64,000 nt of DNA from Undaria pinnatifida. Taxonomy: Eukaryota; Sar; Phaeophyceae; Laminariales; Alariaceae. A program made the translations under genes and the position numbers. The stretch is from assembly GCA_012845835.1 (NCBI GenBank), contig JABAKD010000005.1, positions 14,347,705-14,411,704 of the forward strand, in the 5' to 3' direction. The notes beneath the pieces are model-generated. The model did not search any database, had not been told where the DNA came from, and saw only the letters and a list, made by a program, of their open reading frames with translations. Below, piece after piece: positions 43,744 through 54,884 of the stretch (position 1 is its first letter; each line of letters begins with the position of its first letter).

Positions 43744-43916
43744 CTAGCGTCGGATACGAGGAGGTGACCCCAACCAAATCTTTCTTCCACTCGTAAACCA
43801 TCTACAGCATGAGTAACTATAGTGTCAAACAAGCGGTAACGTCCACTGAGTGCGAGAGGGTAGCTTACTACGCATTCTAGAAACGGATGACATACACCAG
43901 ATGTACAACTTATCAA

Positions 43917-44094
43917 ACCAGAACAGCCAATGCAGGCATGTCCCTGCTAGTCTCACGCACAGTGTGCCTCAACAATGTTGCTCTCGAACATCTGAAAAGA
44001 TAAGCAGACACGGCGCCTGGTTTTCTGAGGCAACTCCGCAATCACAAACACACTCCACAGGTAGGTGTGCACCGTTGCGCACACGGGGAAGTTT
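43917..44094. other. Possible small exon region
   Basis: On the minus strand, CTGCTTATCTTTTCAG near 44,000 is an excellent acceptor, but the following frames close within about 30 codons. No firm exon can be drawn. Confidence 0.25.
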
Positions 44095-44202
44095 CCCCCG
44101 CCGTGCTACCGCACTATAGCACGCCGGGAAAACTTGATGTTCACTTTTCCCCCGCCGTGCTACCGCACTATAGCACGCCGGGAAAACTTGATGTTCACTT
44201 TT
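44095..44202. repeat. Perfect 54-bp tandem duplication with internal hairpin
   Basis: Two identical 54-bp units (44,095-44,148 and 44,149-44,202). Each holds an imperfect hairpin, CCGCCGTGCTA and TAGCACGCCGG around an 8-base loop. The minus frame 43,969-44,244 runs through both, giving KSEHQVFPACYSAVARRG twice. Confidence 0.9.
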
Positions 44203-45124
44203 TGTTGTTTTCAGCGCCCTTGCTTGGAGGAAGAACGCGTCCATAAGTCGTAGCGGTCGAGGCTATGATAGGTCGACGGGCATCACGGGCATTGGATGGC
44301 TATGATACCTTCATTCGCGTTTCGGTCATCGCAGACATTGCCATTGAGAAATTGCCACGCTGCTAATTTCCTTCTGACATACTTTGGTGTATCTATTTCG
44401 ACTGCCCTTACCCCCGACAAAAAGCACGGCTTAGCTCTTCTCGAAATCAACTGACCAGATATCCTCGTCGATTTTAACCTGGACAACCCTCACGCCAAAC
44501 GTTTCTAGAGATCGATGGGCCAAGTGCAACCAAACGGTGTCCCGCCGCCAAGATATACCTCCAGCATATTTTTTCTGCTTGTTGGGAAAGTGAAGAAAAA
44601 CGTCCAAAAAGGAAATCCCGTGCGTGAATCACATGCGGAGACGGAGGATTTCCCGCGCCGCCAATGGCGCGGCGAGAAGACGTAGAAAGGTGTGTACTAT
44701 TATTGACTCTCCCGGAGAGGACGATATGAAGAGGGAAGTTGAAACCCAGTGGGAAGAATGTCAAGTCCAGTGATCAAGAGGCGTCCCGAGTCCAAACCCT
44801 CCTCGTCTCAATTCCATGAACACCCACAGATACTCGTATGTCATACAATCGCCATTTGGCCTATCTTACCCCACACGGCATTCATAGTGTAATATGCGGG
44901 TATTCTGTACTAGTATATACCGGGCATGTCATACAGCAACCCAAAAATCCTTGCTCTTCCACTGATACGATACAACAAAGTAGTATATAACTGACCCTAA
45001 CATCAGTACAACACATTTATTTCCGCCCGATGGCTCTCCAAAAAAGACGCACTTATCAGAACACCCACTGAAAGGGACCATAACAACAATATTCCACTAT
45101 TTCTACCTGGCATATGTCACAGGA
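44203..45124. other. Intron-like region without recognised features
   Basis: Short minus frames (44,283-44,486; 44,474-44,764) show no motif. The first half of the telomere-proximal style repeats is absent, and no transposon end is visible. Confidence 0.4.
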
Positions 45125-46035
45125 TAACATGCAAGTTATTTCTAGCCATCCATGCCATAGCTTAAATTCCCCCCCCCGCCCAACGCCCCCTCCTTCTCCA
45201 CCACCCGCGCGATCGCCGAGACCTAGCACACCGCGTACAGCAAGCCCCTACATATATGCGACCTAAACCTTTTAAAAACCCTTCCCCCCACCCCCTCCCC
45301 CTTTTGTCCGCGCTCGCTCCCTCTTGCCCAAACGCTCCACCAAACCTCGAAATCACCTCATTATCTTTCTGGAGCCACCCATGCCGCTGCCCCAATATAT
45401 TCCCCCCCCCCCAACGTCCCCTCCTTCCCGACCACCCCCACCATCGCCTAGACCTAGCATCCCGCGTATAGCAAACCCCTTATGGCAATGCGACCGAAAG
45501 CTGTGAAAGATTTCTTCCCACCCCCTCCCCACCCCGTCGAACACTCCGCCCTCTCCCCTCACTGGTTGTACGAATTACAAGATATACATGATAAACTGGT
45601 GCATTCTTTCCCAAACCATCAGCTTTATCCCCTTTAAGGATTTGAAGTTTCCACGCACAGATTGAGTTGCCCCCCCCCCTCCGTTCCCTCTTGTTCAAAC
45701 CCAGGCCCCCACGCCCTTATGAACTCCGCCCTCCCCGCACCGGTTATACGGTTTACAGGATACACTTAATACACTGACGCATTTCCTGCCATAGCTGTCA
45801 TATTTTGTCACCCTCAAAAACGGGTTTTATAGTTTCCGCGCACAGATTGAACACTAGCATCACCCTGTTGACCCTGATAACTACACTCACTGTAGTTCCA
45901 AGGGGAGTAGCCGTCCTTTATCCTTAATGAGGACACACAACCCGTAATACGCGCGATCGGAGTATCACAAACAACTTGCAGAGATGAGTCTCGTCAAGAT
46001 CTTCGATCTCACAGCTGGGGTGTATTTATAATTTT
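45125..46035 (-). mobile_element. Foldback-like arm, apparently solo
   Basis: Minus-strand order: terminal module 46,030-45,905 (CCCAGCTGTGAGATCGAAGA, CGATCGCGCGTATTACGGG), type-1 modules (45,850-45,740; 45,665-45,550), then type-2 modules (45,490-45,425; 45,260-45,195). No matching plus-strand arm lies within the preceding 4 kb, so this is a solo arm or a deleted element. It sits in a probable intron of the minus-strand gene. Confidence 0.65.
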
Positions 46036-47560
46036 ATAATGTGTTCTCGTACGTACGCGAGTACCATCATACTCCACGACAATCGATGTACGCATTCAAC
46101 ATCCTTAACGTATGGAGCCATGGTGCTATTGCTAATGACCAATTTCTCACAGCCTCCCCCATAGCATGATGTCCTCACACACTACTACTTACCGATGATA
46201 TTGTCCACACAAACCAATCATCCGAGTATAACAGCCATAGAGTCCCTCTACACTACGGCCTCCGTGGTGGGGGCTCTCTGTCACGACAGCAGTGTCAAGC
46301 AGATATGTCATGCTAGAACCACCACAGTTAGTTATTCAACAACAACGTTGCTACGTGTCACTTCCAAAACAGATTATCAAAAACCCATCACAGCAGTACC
46401 AATCAATCAACCGCCTCCCGGCTGTGCACACACCAAAACAATCAAAACCCGAAATTCGAAACCCAAATAATGCAAATCAATGAACTACGCTATTAATAGC
46501 TGAAAGGTCAACAGTCTGCCCGGCAAATATCATTATCCGCCTTCCCGTTGTGGCGGTTATCAGCTGACTGACCGACTGACTGACTGAGATGCAGAGTTGG
46601 CTAGTTACCGCGCAGCGGCATTCATTATATTGCGAGTTTCAGAAGCAAATTGCAATACCTGGTACGTACGGTAGACTATAGTGCTTTTAACCCGAAGGAA
46701 TCAGAAGTTTCAAAACCCGCTAAAAATACTAAAATATTTTACGTGGAGCCAGCGGGCTTCGTCCTTGCTCTGATAGCACTAAACGAATTACTGACTTTCG
46801 AAACCGAGATCTGCAGGTACTACTAGTACCTCGAATTTCACCCTTGGGTGCATATGTTCATGTCATGTATTATTATACCTTGTTCAGAGAACAACAGAAT
46901 CAACGCGTATTTGACCAATATTAAGAACCATTCCAAGAGAAACGATAGAAAGAGAAAACGCGGGCATTTATATCTCTTCATCCAACAACTGTTAACAGAG
47001 AAAAAAACGCAAACATGTATTTCCTTCGTCCCCCCCTGCTCGAGTGTCTTGCTTATTGTCCCAGACGTTTCACAACAAAAAGCGGGGGACGGGGGGGGGG
47101 GGGCGGTATTCTCAGTAAGAATAGTACGTGTAGCAGTGTGCTAGTTCATCGTTTTAAAGTCTACGGTATATCGGAACCATCTACCGGTGGTACCTGGTAA
47201 CTTCCAGCTACAATATTACCACCACCTATTGATCACATGATGATAGCGATAAGTGACCGGTCCCCTCTAACCAAGAAACACGACTGGGCACAACAAACTA
47301 CTCAAAACTCTAATCTCAATACAGCATCCATCAGCTTCGTTTTGCAAAAGCCTCATAGTCAACAGGCACAACAAACCAAGTAGACTATACTCCTGATGTA
47401 AAAGCTCGCAAACATAGCATACGCTGTCAGTGGTATCGTACCAGACCACGCATGAGAAATACAACATCAGCTTCACAGCAGAGGAGAAGATGTCCACCTC
47501 ACTCTTCTTGAGGTATGAGGCACTCTGAGTACATAACCAAAACACGGGAAACCAGAACAA
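46036..47560. other. Intron-like region with a G tract
   Basis: A G-rich run at 47,086-47,104. A plus frame at 46,195-46,470 (91 codons) is rich in threonine and has no motif. No other repeat is recognised. Confidence 0.4.
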
Positions 47561-47568
47561 GCACATAC

Positions 47569-47690
47569 CCGTAAACGAAGACATCCCCCGTGTAACTGTC
47601 GGCACAGTCCTTCCCGTCAGCATCTCCGTCAAAGCAGCCGAACCTTGATCCATACGTGTCGCCCTCGAAACAGAACCCGACATCGGGCAG
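47569..47690 (-). CDS. Cysteine-containing exon candidate
   Basis: The minus frame reads LPDVGFCFEGDTYGSRFGCF and DGDADGKDCADSYTGDVFVY, then G and a donor GTATGT at 47,568. A CAG acceptor precedes 47,690. The spacing F-C-x11-G-C-F-D-G-D-x-D-G-x-D-C recalls calcium-binding, disulfide-bonded extracellular repeats with DxDxDG loops. That fits a secreted or membrane protein, but the family is not identified. The upstream reading is phase 0 at the acceptor, the downstream end phase 2. Confidence 0.5.
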
Positions 47691-48467
47691 CTGCCGACCA
47701 AGTACACCACAACACACCACAGCACAGGGTGTCAACACAGCAGTGCGGCGATTAAGAGGCTCACCGGATGATAAGGAACTCGAATAGGAGCCATGCCGCG
47801 CGGTCGCGATACATACAAAATGTAACTCTACGTATGTATGACTATCGACCACCCGGTAGTTTAAATATCCGAGCTGGTGAGCCACTGCAGCAATCGCAAC
47901 AAGCCGGGATGAAGCGGTCTCTTCTGCGCGAACTGTCTATCGTCAGAAGAAAAGTAAAAAAATAAACGGTGCCCTGTTTTTATGCGAAAGACATGTCCGA
48001 GGCGAAACCAATGTAGGTATATTTCAGAAGACAAGGTGGCACCTCCTACTTCTTACGACGCGTGCTGCTAGTAGTACTAATAGCACCAATAGCAACGTAG
48101 GACCACATCTAATTATGCTGAGGGTGGTCACTTGATGATCCAAAGTATTTGAAGTCTCGCACCAACGCTGACTCCCAAGTAAGGGGGTCCCATGGCCTAG
48201 GTATAGCGCGAATGAATGTTGTTCCAAACAGAGAGCGATTTGCAAGGATATTGAATCTTGGAAAATTACAGTAGCACCGTCGGTCCGAAATGCTTTGGGT
48301 CCCACGTGCTACCCCTATATGATGCTGAAATTAGCTGCAAGTAGCATGTGCCCTAATGTACCCTACGTGATTCGGGAAGTGACGTTGTTCGTCGTATAGT
48401 CACACGGTAATATAAACCAGAAACGCTTAAAAATACAAAATGGAACCAGCCCGACAAACTCGCTCAC
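47691..48467. other. Intron-like region
   Basis: No repeat or gene recognised. The minus frames 47,499-47,885 and 48,024-48,305 extend into it without motifs. Confidence 0.35.
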
Positions 48468-48586
48468 ATCCGAAAGCTGAAAATGGCAAGGAGTAAGAAA
48501 TGATTTGACGTTGAAGTCTGCTCAAGGCTGATGCATGCAAAAGCGTGAAAACGCACGAAAATAATACAAGTGCTCGGTAGCTCATG
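48468..48586 (-). CDS. Exon candidate, two possible frames
   Basis: An acceptor (ACTTTCTATGGACAG) lies before 48,586 and a donor (GTGAGC) after 48,468. If joined in phase to the preceding exon at 48,664 it reads HELPSTCIIFVRFHAF. In the next frame an ATG at 48,584 opens MSYRALVLFSCVFTLLHASA, a signal-peptide-like start. The two readings exclude each other: either this is an internal exon or the first exon of a secreted protein. Confidence 0.35.
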
Positions 48587-48663
48587 CTGTCCATAGAAAG
48601 TGGTTGGAGCCGCCAAGGGGGGGCAGATACGGTACCTACGTGTTGCGCCACATCATGCTATAC

Positions 48664-48735
48664 CTGGAAAAATTCTTCGACGCGGGTGAGCTGAACTGGA
48701 GGGGCCCTACGTCGCTCCAGTGCATCGCTGATCGC
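48664..48735 (-). CDS. 24-codon internal exon candidate
   Basis: The minus strand has a strong acceptor, GGTGCTTTACACAACAG, then 72 bases reading AISDALERRRAPPVQLTRVE and EFFQ, then a donor CAG/GTATAG. Length divisible by three and both borders phase 0. The plus frame across it (48,604-48,801) is also open, so the strand is not certain. Confidence 0.4.
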
Positions 48736-49260
48736 CTGTTGTGTAAAGCACCCAAACAACAAACGAACGACACACACAGGGTGATACGCCTTAGGTTTTA
48801 GAAACGGCATATATATAGACCCCGTGAAGTAAGCGTACAAATGTCAGATACACTCACTTGGCGCCAGATTGAAAACGGCATTTTCAAGTGTAAGGGTAGG
48901 GGACTCTTTAAAGTTGTTAATAGTCGGCTAGAGTATGGTCACAAAGAAGGCGAATGCGTTGTCCGCATGTAGACAGTATATAGGGCTTGAAACTACCTGG
49001 GGTGGTTTGGGATCGGCAGAGCAGGAGGGCAGACTTCGGCAGGTAGGCCGGACGGCATGCAAACATTTGAGAGAGAACGCCCCTTGCTCTGTGTCCATCC
49101 TTCAACCGGGCCACGCCAAGCGCTAGGGGGTGTAGCTATGATAACACAGCAAGACCATTACCAATACGGAAAACCAGACATTAAGACACGGCCTATGCAG
49201 CCAGACCCATCCCTTTATTACATTTGCCAGCTCGACCCCGCCCAGTCGTCCGACCCGGCC
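48736..49260. other. No firm feature
   Basis: Short frames on both strands; a minus frame 48,917-49,114 has a possible donor CCAG/GTAGTT but no motif. Confidence 0.3.
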
Positions 49261-49314
49261 ACATTCTCAACTTTGCCCGGCCCGGCCACATTTTCAACTT
49301 TGCCCGGCCCGGCC
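49261..49314. repeat. 27-bp tandem duplication
   Basis: Two units starting ACATTCTCAACTTTGCCCGG and ACATTTTCAACTTTGCCCGG differ by one base. The plus frame reads TFSTLPGPA twice. Confidence 0.85.
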
Positions 49315-49378
49315 CGTCCTACTGGCGCACGACATGTACGAGATGAAAAAACCCTCATGTGGAAGGGTTGGGGTTTGG

Positions 49379-49415
49379 GCTAACCCTGACCATAAACCAT
49401 AAACCCTAACCCTGA
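49379..49415. repeat. Short telomere-like tract
   Basis: GCTAACCCTGACC, then AAACCCTAACCCTGA. Degenerate and interstitial. Confidence 0.55.
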
Positions 49416-49622
49416 TGTCGCTTCTGGGCTCTCTTGCATGCTTACCATTCGGCAGTGTACATAGTAAACTTTGACGCCGATCGCACATAAACGGTATACA
49501 CGCCCACGGAGACAAGATCAGCACCCAATCAGACCAAACTAGGAGATCCATTCAACAAGCCTCGTGTCATACCCCCATTTAGCTACCTATACCATGCACC
49601 TGGGTATTCGTAGTTGTCTTAC

Positions 49623-49950
49623 GTGGCATCTATTGGAACATCTCCAAGGTGCGTGAACATCATGTATCCCGAGTGTTTATGCATGTTTGGCCTCAATTTA
49701 ACATAATCACAACGAATAAAACCAAACCAGCCTGCATGTACAAAGAAGGAAACAAAATAGGCGGAAGTTGGCACATTGACATTTCTAGTCCACCTAACGT
49801 TTTTTGGTACTAGGGGTCGTCCGTGTAGGCTAGTGATCACCATCGGACCTGCTGAGGTCGAGGTCACTGTTTCGATTCCTGTAATCGGTGTGCATATTTT
49901 CATGGAATCCATTGCACAGAGCGCAAATAGAGTGAGTAGGTAAAGTTCGA
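49623..49950 (-). CDS. Internal exon candidate, 109 codons
   Basis: An acceptor CCCTCGTGCATTACAG precedes 49,950 and a perfect donor GTAAGA follows 49,623. The frame reads ELYLLTLFALCAMDSMKICT, PITGIETVTSTSAGPMVITS, WTRNVNVPTSAYFVSFFVHA, GWFGFIRCDYVKLRPNMHKH and a last part ending VPIDA. The hydrophobic start looks like a signal peptide core or a helix. The remainder has beta-strand character. No family is recognised. It may be the 5' part of the gene whose other exons lie below, or a separate gene. Confidence 0.5.
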
Positions 49951-50187
49951 CTGTAATGCACGAGGGAAGAAAGTGTTATAGTCTACACTTCCCTCAAAAT
50001 GTGTATGGACATACACCTTAGCGGCGAGCGGGAAAGAGCACGCTTTGTGGCTTTGTATCGTAGTTTCGACTAGCGAGGGAGAAAAAGAAGTAGGGCGATC
50101 ACAATGTAAGATTGGGCTAGACAAATTACAGAATAGCAGGACAGACAAAATGTTATATTAGCGAATCATATCATTGTTGGTCCAGAC

Positions 50188-50380
50188 CTAATGCTTGGAG
50201 CACGACGGGTCTGAATCGCGTGGGCATGCTTCCATTAGTTCAAGCGGAAGCTCCACGAGAAGGAGATAGCTCCAACCACTCTGAATGTGTGCATGCTCAA
50301 CGTGGAGGTGATGAAGACGCTGCTGTACGAAAGCGTGGATAGGGTCGCTACGTGGATGACCTTCGATGTGCTCCAAGAGG
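50188..50380 (-). CDS. Terminal exon of a two-exon join (candidate gene)
   Basis: Acceptor GTTGAG before 50,380 with a pyrimidine-rich lead (CTTTTCTTCTCACCCC). It reads LLEHIEGHPRSDPIHAFVQQ, RLHHLHVEHAHIQSGWSYLL, LVELPLELMEACPRDSDPSC, SKH and TAG. It joins the exon at 50,593-50,961 across a 212-bp intron with the split codon AA+C, keeping frame. The frame match between independent splice sites supports the model. No family is recognised. Confidence 0.45.
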
Positions 50381-50592
50381 CTCAACAAGAAAAGGGGTGA
50401 GAAGAAAAGAGTTTAAAATGAAATCCAGGCTGATTCTCATTACTACATTCACTAGGTATCCCAGCTGCATCGTGTATCGTGTATCATAAAATAAATACGT
50501 GTATGGTTGTACCTGTGGAAGGGTATTGGGCGGAGACACAGAGTGCCCCCCTGCAGGTCTGCCAATTGAGCAGGTCCTCGGAGAGTACTCAC

Positions 50593-50961
50593 TTTCTTAG
50601 CCTTCGTATTCGTAGCTTTATTCGATTCCACCAGAGCCCCGGATGGCTTCTGAGATCAAAGGCTCGTGCCTCCGATATGTTTCCTGACAATCCCGAATAT
50701 ATACCGCCAACATTATCATATGAAAACCATCTAAATGATCTCAATTCGGATAAGTACAGGATTCCGAGGCTGTGTCTGAACACTAGCCCACCCTGATGAG
50801 TCTCACATGCAAAAATATGGGAGATTCGGGGAAACTCCGGTTCTACGAACTGGCCATGAGTCGAGAAGATGCGGATCGTCAAAACCCATTCCCACACCTC
50901 CAACAGTCTGGCTAAGGAGCCAGGAACACTCGAAGAAAAGCAGTTGAAGGAAACGTAGACC
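50593..50961 (-). CDS. Exon upstream of 50,380 with an LRR-like stretch (candidate)
   Basis: The minus frame begins after a possible acceptor GCCTTGTTGTAG. Its first residues, VYVSFNCFSSSVPGSLARL, match the plant-type leucine-rich repeat pattern (L-x-x-S-x-N-x-F-S-x-x-V-P-x-S-L-x-x-L). What follows (EVWEWVLTIRIFSTHG, then GLVFRHSLGILYLSELRSFR and YDNVGGIYSGLSGNISEARA) is not clearly LRR. It ends RIRRLR plus a perfect GTGAGT donor. A plus frame over the same DNA (50,479-50,796) is also open. The gene may be a decayed LRR protein; the start lies further upstream and is not found. Confidence 0.4.
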
Positions 50962-50993
50962 CTACAACAAGGCAACAGCCATCTATAAAAAAA

Positions 50994-51080
50994 CTGCCGC
51001 GTACAACCGGTGTGGCAGGGGGGGGGGGGGGGGGAGAAAGGGCTGTAGAACCTGCCGCATACCGCCGGTGTGGCGGGAGG
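50994..51080. repeat. Imperfect duplication with a G tract
   Basis: CTGCCGCGTACAACCGGTGT near 50,994 and CTGCCGCATACCGCCGGTGT near 51,052 flank a run of about 16 G. Each copy ends GGCRGG. Confidence 0.65.
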
Positions 51081-52190
51081 GGCAGGACAAGGCTCTACGG
51101 CAAACCAACAACAGAAAGGGCACCATGGCGAATATCGATCTCCTCAGAGGCCCTGAGAGGCCTCCACATTTTTCGCTTTCCACACTAACGTTAAGACATT
51201 CTTCTCTCCAGACGGCTGAGCGGGCTCGAATGCCTGAAACAGCGCTTCTCAACGCTTTAAGACCAATGACAATGAAAAGCCGGCAGTTTGGCGAAAACGT
51301 TTGCAAACTGTTTGCAAGGGTCATTTGATGAAATGTTCCCAGTAACGTCGATACCTGGGGGATAAATGACTTGAATGTTATTTTTCTGGCTCTTTTTTTA
51401 GTCCTGCTGTCCCAACAGGCCGATTAATCTGTATTTCATCAAGCCTTGGTCTACGCTGCCCACCAAACACGATTGACCTTCGACCTCGAGATAGAGACAA
51501 TCCATGGCCACTTCTATTTGTTCCGGACAAGGCCACATGAGTGTAGGTGACAGCGCCGAAGAGTTTATCTCGATCCATGCCCCAGGGCGTGAGAGGTTGC
51601 TTGTGTTGTCATGTGGTCTTCCGTCACATCCTCTCAAAATTCTGTTTTACCCCCGTTGGGGGAGACGACAGAGAGCTTTTGTTTCAGTTTTTTTCACTCC
51701 AGCGGCCACATGTGTTTTGAACAGAAGCCTGATCGGCGCCCGCCATATATCACCGGCCGTAGAGTGAGCGCTGTACACCAACGGGTGGTCAGAGCACCAA
51801 GCGAGGTCGCCACGTTCAGAGTTCCCGACGCTGTCGTTGATTTCGTCGAACGACGGTGTGTAGAGAACACGAAACTTCGCCGCGTCTAACCCCAGACAGA
51901 CCTGTTTGAGAATTTCTCAGGCCGATGTTGGCCAAATTCGCCGCGAGAAATCGTTTCTCCCGGTATTCTGGAGAGTTTGAAAAAATCCTTCTATTAAATT
52001 GGGTCCATAGGCGACCGTTCCGGCAACGTTTATTTGGCTGGGATCTTCGGCAATTTCACACTTTTGGCCTTCCATTGTCACCGATCTTTGCGCCCAGATT
52101 AACCAAGAGCACGGAAAATCGTAACTCGATATATTTTTTTAATTTCATGAAAAGTAAACAAAAAACACGACTCTGCTTCTAATCAAGGAA
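51081..52190. other. Unassigned region with competing open frames
   Basis: The minus frame 51,398-51,637 has protein-like residues (PCPEQIEVAMDCLYLEVEGQ, then LVGSVDQGLMKYRLIGLLGQ). The plus frame 51,611-51,889 has VRAPSEVATFRVPDAVVDFV. They overlap in part, and neither has decisive splice signals. One may be an exon; I cannot choose. Confidence 0.3.
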
Positions 52191-53149
52191 CGGCGTAGTG
52201 CGTTTCAGAATTAGAAAAACGCAAAAGGGTCAACGGACACCGGTGGGCAACGACCGAGGCGAGCGATGGCTCGCGGCCTCCCCGGAGCACCGCGGCAAGC
52301 GGCATATTGTGTTTGACGATAGCGGCTAAGAGGCTGTTATGGCAGGCATCTCTTGGATGGGCTCGCGCCATCCCGTCGCCCGACACGGGCACCAGCGACG
52401 GGGATAGACACGGTCGAAGTTCTGAGCGAAGTCGTGATGTGCTAGTTGGTCGTGTAACTTTCAGTTACTGGGGAACGAAACTAGGTTTGCGGCGGTCTTG
52501 ATTGTTTTGGAAGCGTCGCAGGCGGTCTATGCGGTGCTAAGGACCTTCGGAGGCCCCGCTGCGGCTGCTCCGGTGGTTCTACCTCTCGCAATGGTGCCTT
52601 CTCGCCTCTCAATCAGCCGACGACATGACACCAATTCGTCTGGCCGGCCTCCGTTACATAGAACATGCCATGTCTAGGAGGACAAACTCCCAAAATTGAA
52701 TTTCGATTTTCGTCTAAATTCAACCGAATAAAGTATTTTTTTTCTTCTTTGTTGAATTTGATTTTTCGTAACAATTCTGAGAATGCCTGCTAGGTGATTC
52801 ATTTGTTGACCAATCAGATGCAAAATAAATCCAATTGTATAAAACAAAATAGAAATTCGATTTGGCAAATTCCTCGTTAATTCGGGCCCATATATATTTT
52901 GTTTTTATTCTTTCATTCAAGTTTAAATGTCTTTTTTTTTGCAAGATGATTTCTATTTGCTTCCCCTAATTTTACAAGTCCTGTTTTTTGGGAATACCAC
53001 ATACTACATGACTACAACGTACCTGGGCACCTCCTCTTGTCGTTAGTTGCGGAACGGTCCAGTTATTCTTTCATTTCTTCCTGAGGACACGTTATCACGT
53101 TTTGCTTTTGTATCAATAGTTTCACAAAGCTTTCATCATACCAGAAGAG
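52191..53149. other. No recognised feature
   Basis: 52,200-52,620 is G+C-rich with no convincing frame. 52,680-53,000 is AT-rich. No repeat match is seen. Confidence 0.4.
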
Positions 53150-54880
53150 GTCCCATCCTGATGATCTCAAGTTGGCTCATCACATCATCAGCTGAGCTCC
53201 ACCCAGCAGCGCAGCACTTGCTCAGCAGCAAAGCGCTAGCTCAGCAACGCAACCCCGTGCAGTACCGTTCCCTGGCGTGCCTTGCCGTGCGGTGCAGTGC
53301 TTCTGTGCCAAGCCGTGCAGTGTTGTGCGAGATGTGCGGTGCTGTGCCGTGGGGAGTGCTTTGCTATACTTATACTCTCATTTTGCTGAAACACAATAAT
53401 TGGAGTGCACCCCCTCAGCTCGTCTCAGCCCTCAGCTATATGTATACATGTAGCTAACAGCAGTGCAGCACCGTGCGGTGCCGTGCAGTGCCGTGCATGG
53501 CCGTGCCTTGCCGTGTGGTGTGATGCTGTTTCATGCTGCCTTGTGCTTTCTTTCGAACATACAGCAGTACCAGGTATATGATGCGAAGTACCAGGTACCA
53601 CAGACACCGGTGTACGTGTTTTTGTACTCGTCTTTTAGCTTTCTTTAAAGTCATTGTGCCGATGTTTCCCATCCTCCCGCAAAATACGCCCGTAAGGCTG
53701 ATCAGAATGTGACATCGCCAACAGAACACTTGGCTTGGCGCATCGTCATCCGCGCACCGGAGCGCACCGCAGGGCTAGCCCAGCGGCGCAGCGCCGTGCA
53801 GTGCCGCGACGGGCGTGCCCTGCCGTGCCCTGCCTGTATCCTACCCGTGCTCTGCCGGGCGGTGCGTATTGTGCGGTGTTTTGCCATGCTGTGCCGCACT
53901 GAGTGTTTTTATGTGCCCTTTAACTATATACCAAGTATTACTCGAAGTGTCATGCCACCGGTACTACTGCTGCAGGCACCAGATACTATAATGTTGAACC
54001 ACAAAAACTAAAAGACTCTCACAGCTTAGCTCAGCGCAGCGCAGCGCCATGCGGTGCCGTACTTGCGGAACGGTCCAGCTCTTCTTTGGTATATGCCTTC
54101 ACCGTTTTTGTTGTAGTTGCACTAACTTTGTTTCATGTCATGCCGGAGGCCCCAGCTTGGTTCAGAAATGCGCAGCATCAGCAACTCGACTCCGCTCGGC
54201 AGAGCGCACCGCAGCGCTAGATCATCGTCGCAGCGCCGTGCAATACTGCGCGGGACCGTGCCCTGCCGTGCCCTGCCCGCGCCATACCGTGCGGTACCGC
54301 TGTGCGGTGTTGTTCCGTGCTGTGCCGTGCTGCGTGCTTTTCGCTGTACTTTTCTTACATGCCGCGTATCATTTGAAGTACCAATACCACCGGTATTACT
54401 GCTGTACATACATTAGGAAATATATTATGATTTAGGAAAAGCTTAGCCCATATGTAGTCTAGCTCAGCAACTCAGCGCCGTGCGGTACCGTGCGGCACTG
54501 TGCCTTGCCCTACGGTGCTGTGCCGTGCTGTGCCGTGCTTTCATTCGAACATACAGCAGCACCAGGTATCATGCGATACCCGGTACCGCCCATTATGTAT
54601 GGACGTGCGTACTCGATTTTTTTATTTGCTTTCTTTATCATTTCATTGTCCTCTTTCGGTCCTCTTTCCCCCCCCGAATATTACACCGACATACTGGCGA
54701 TCAGAAGGTGACATCGCCAACCAGCAAAGGGAAATCAGCTCTGCGTATATATCAGCCCTTGGCATTATCAAATCGCTCGATGCACCAAATCATGGGCCTC
54801 TCTTTTTTCTGCCGCCTTCACGTTTATTTGTATTCTTACTTTCGCGAGCGTAGCGGGCGGCGTCAGCCTGAGCGGAGTCC
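53150..54880. repeat. R5 repeat cluster
   Basis: At least three consecutive units in the orientation opposite to 5,550-5,890. Each shows GAGCTCAGC-type sequence, GCAGCGCCGTGC satellite, TTTCATTCGAACATACAGCAG or similar, CCAGGTATCATGCGATACC-type sequence and a GATCAGAA-GTGACATCGCCAAC segment (near 53,700 and 54,698). Frames of 90-145 codons here are products of G+C-rich satellite. Confidence 0.65.
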
Positions 54881-54884
54881 TTGT

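Noticed and set aside
48466-48584. Firm signal-peptide gene start at 48,584
   Set aside because: The signal-like MSYRALVLFSCVFTLLHASA competes with an in-phase internal exon reading of the same bases. It is recorded as one of two options only.
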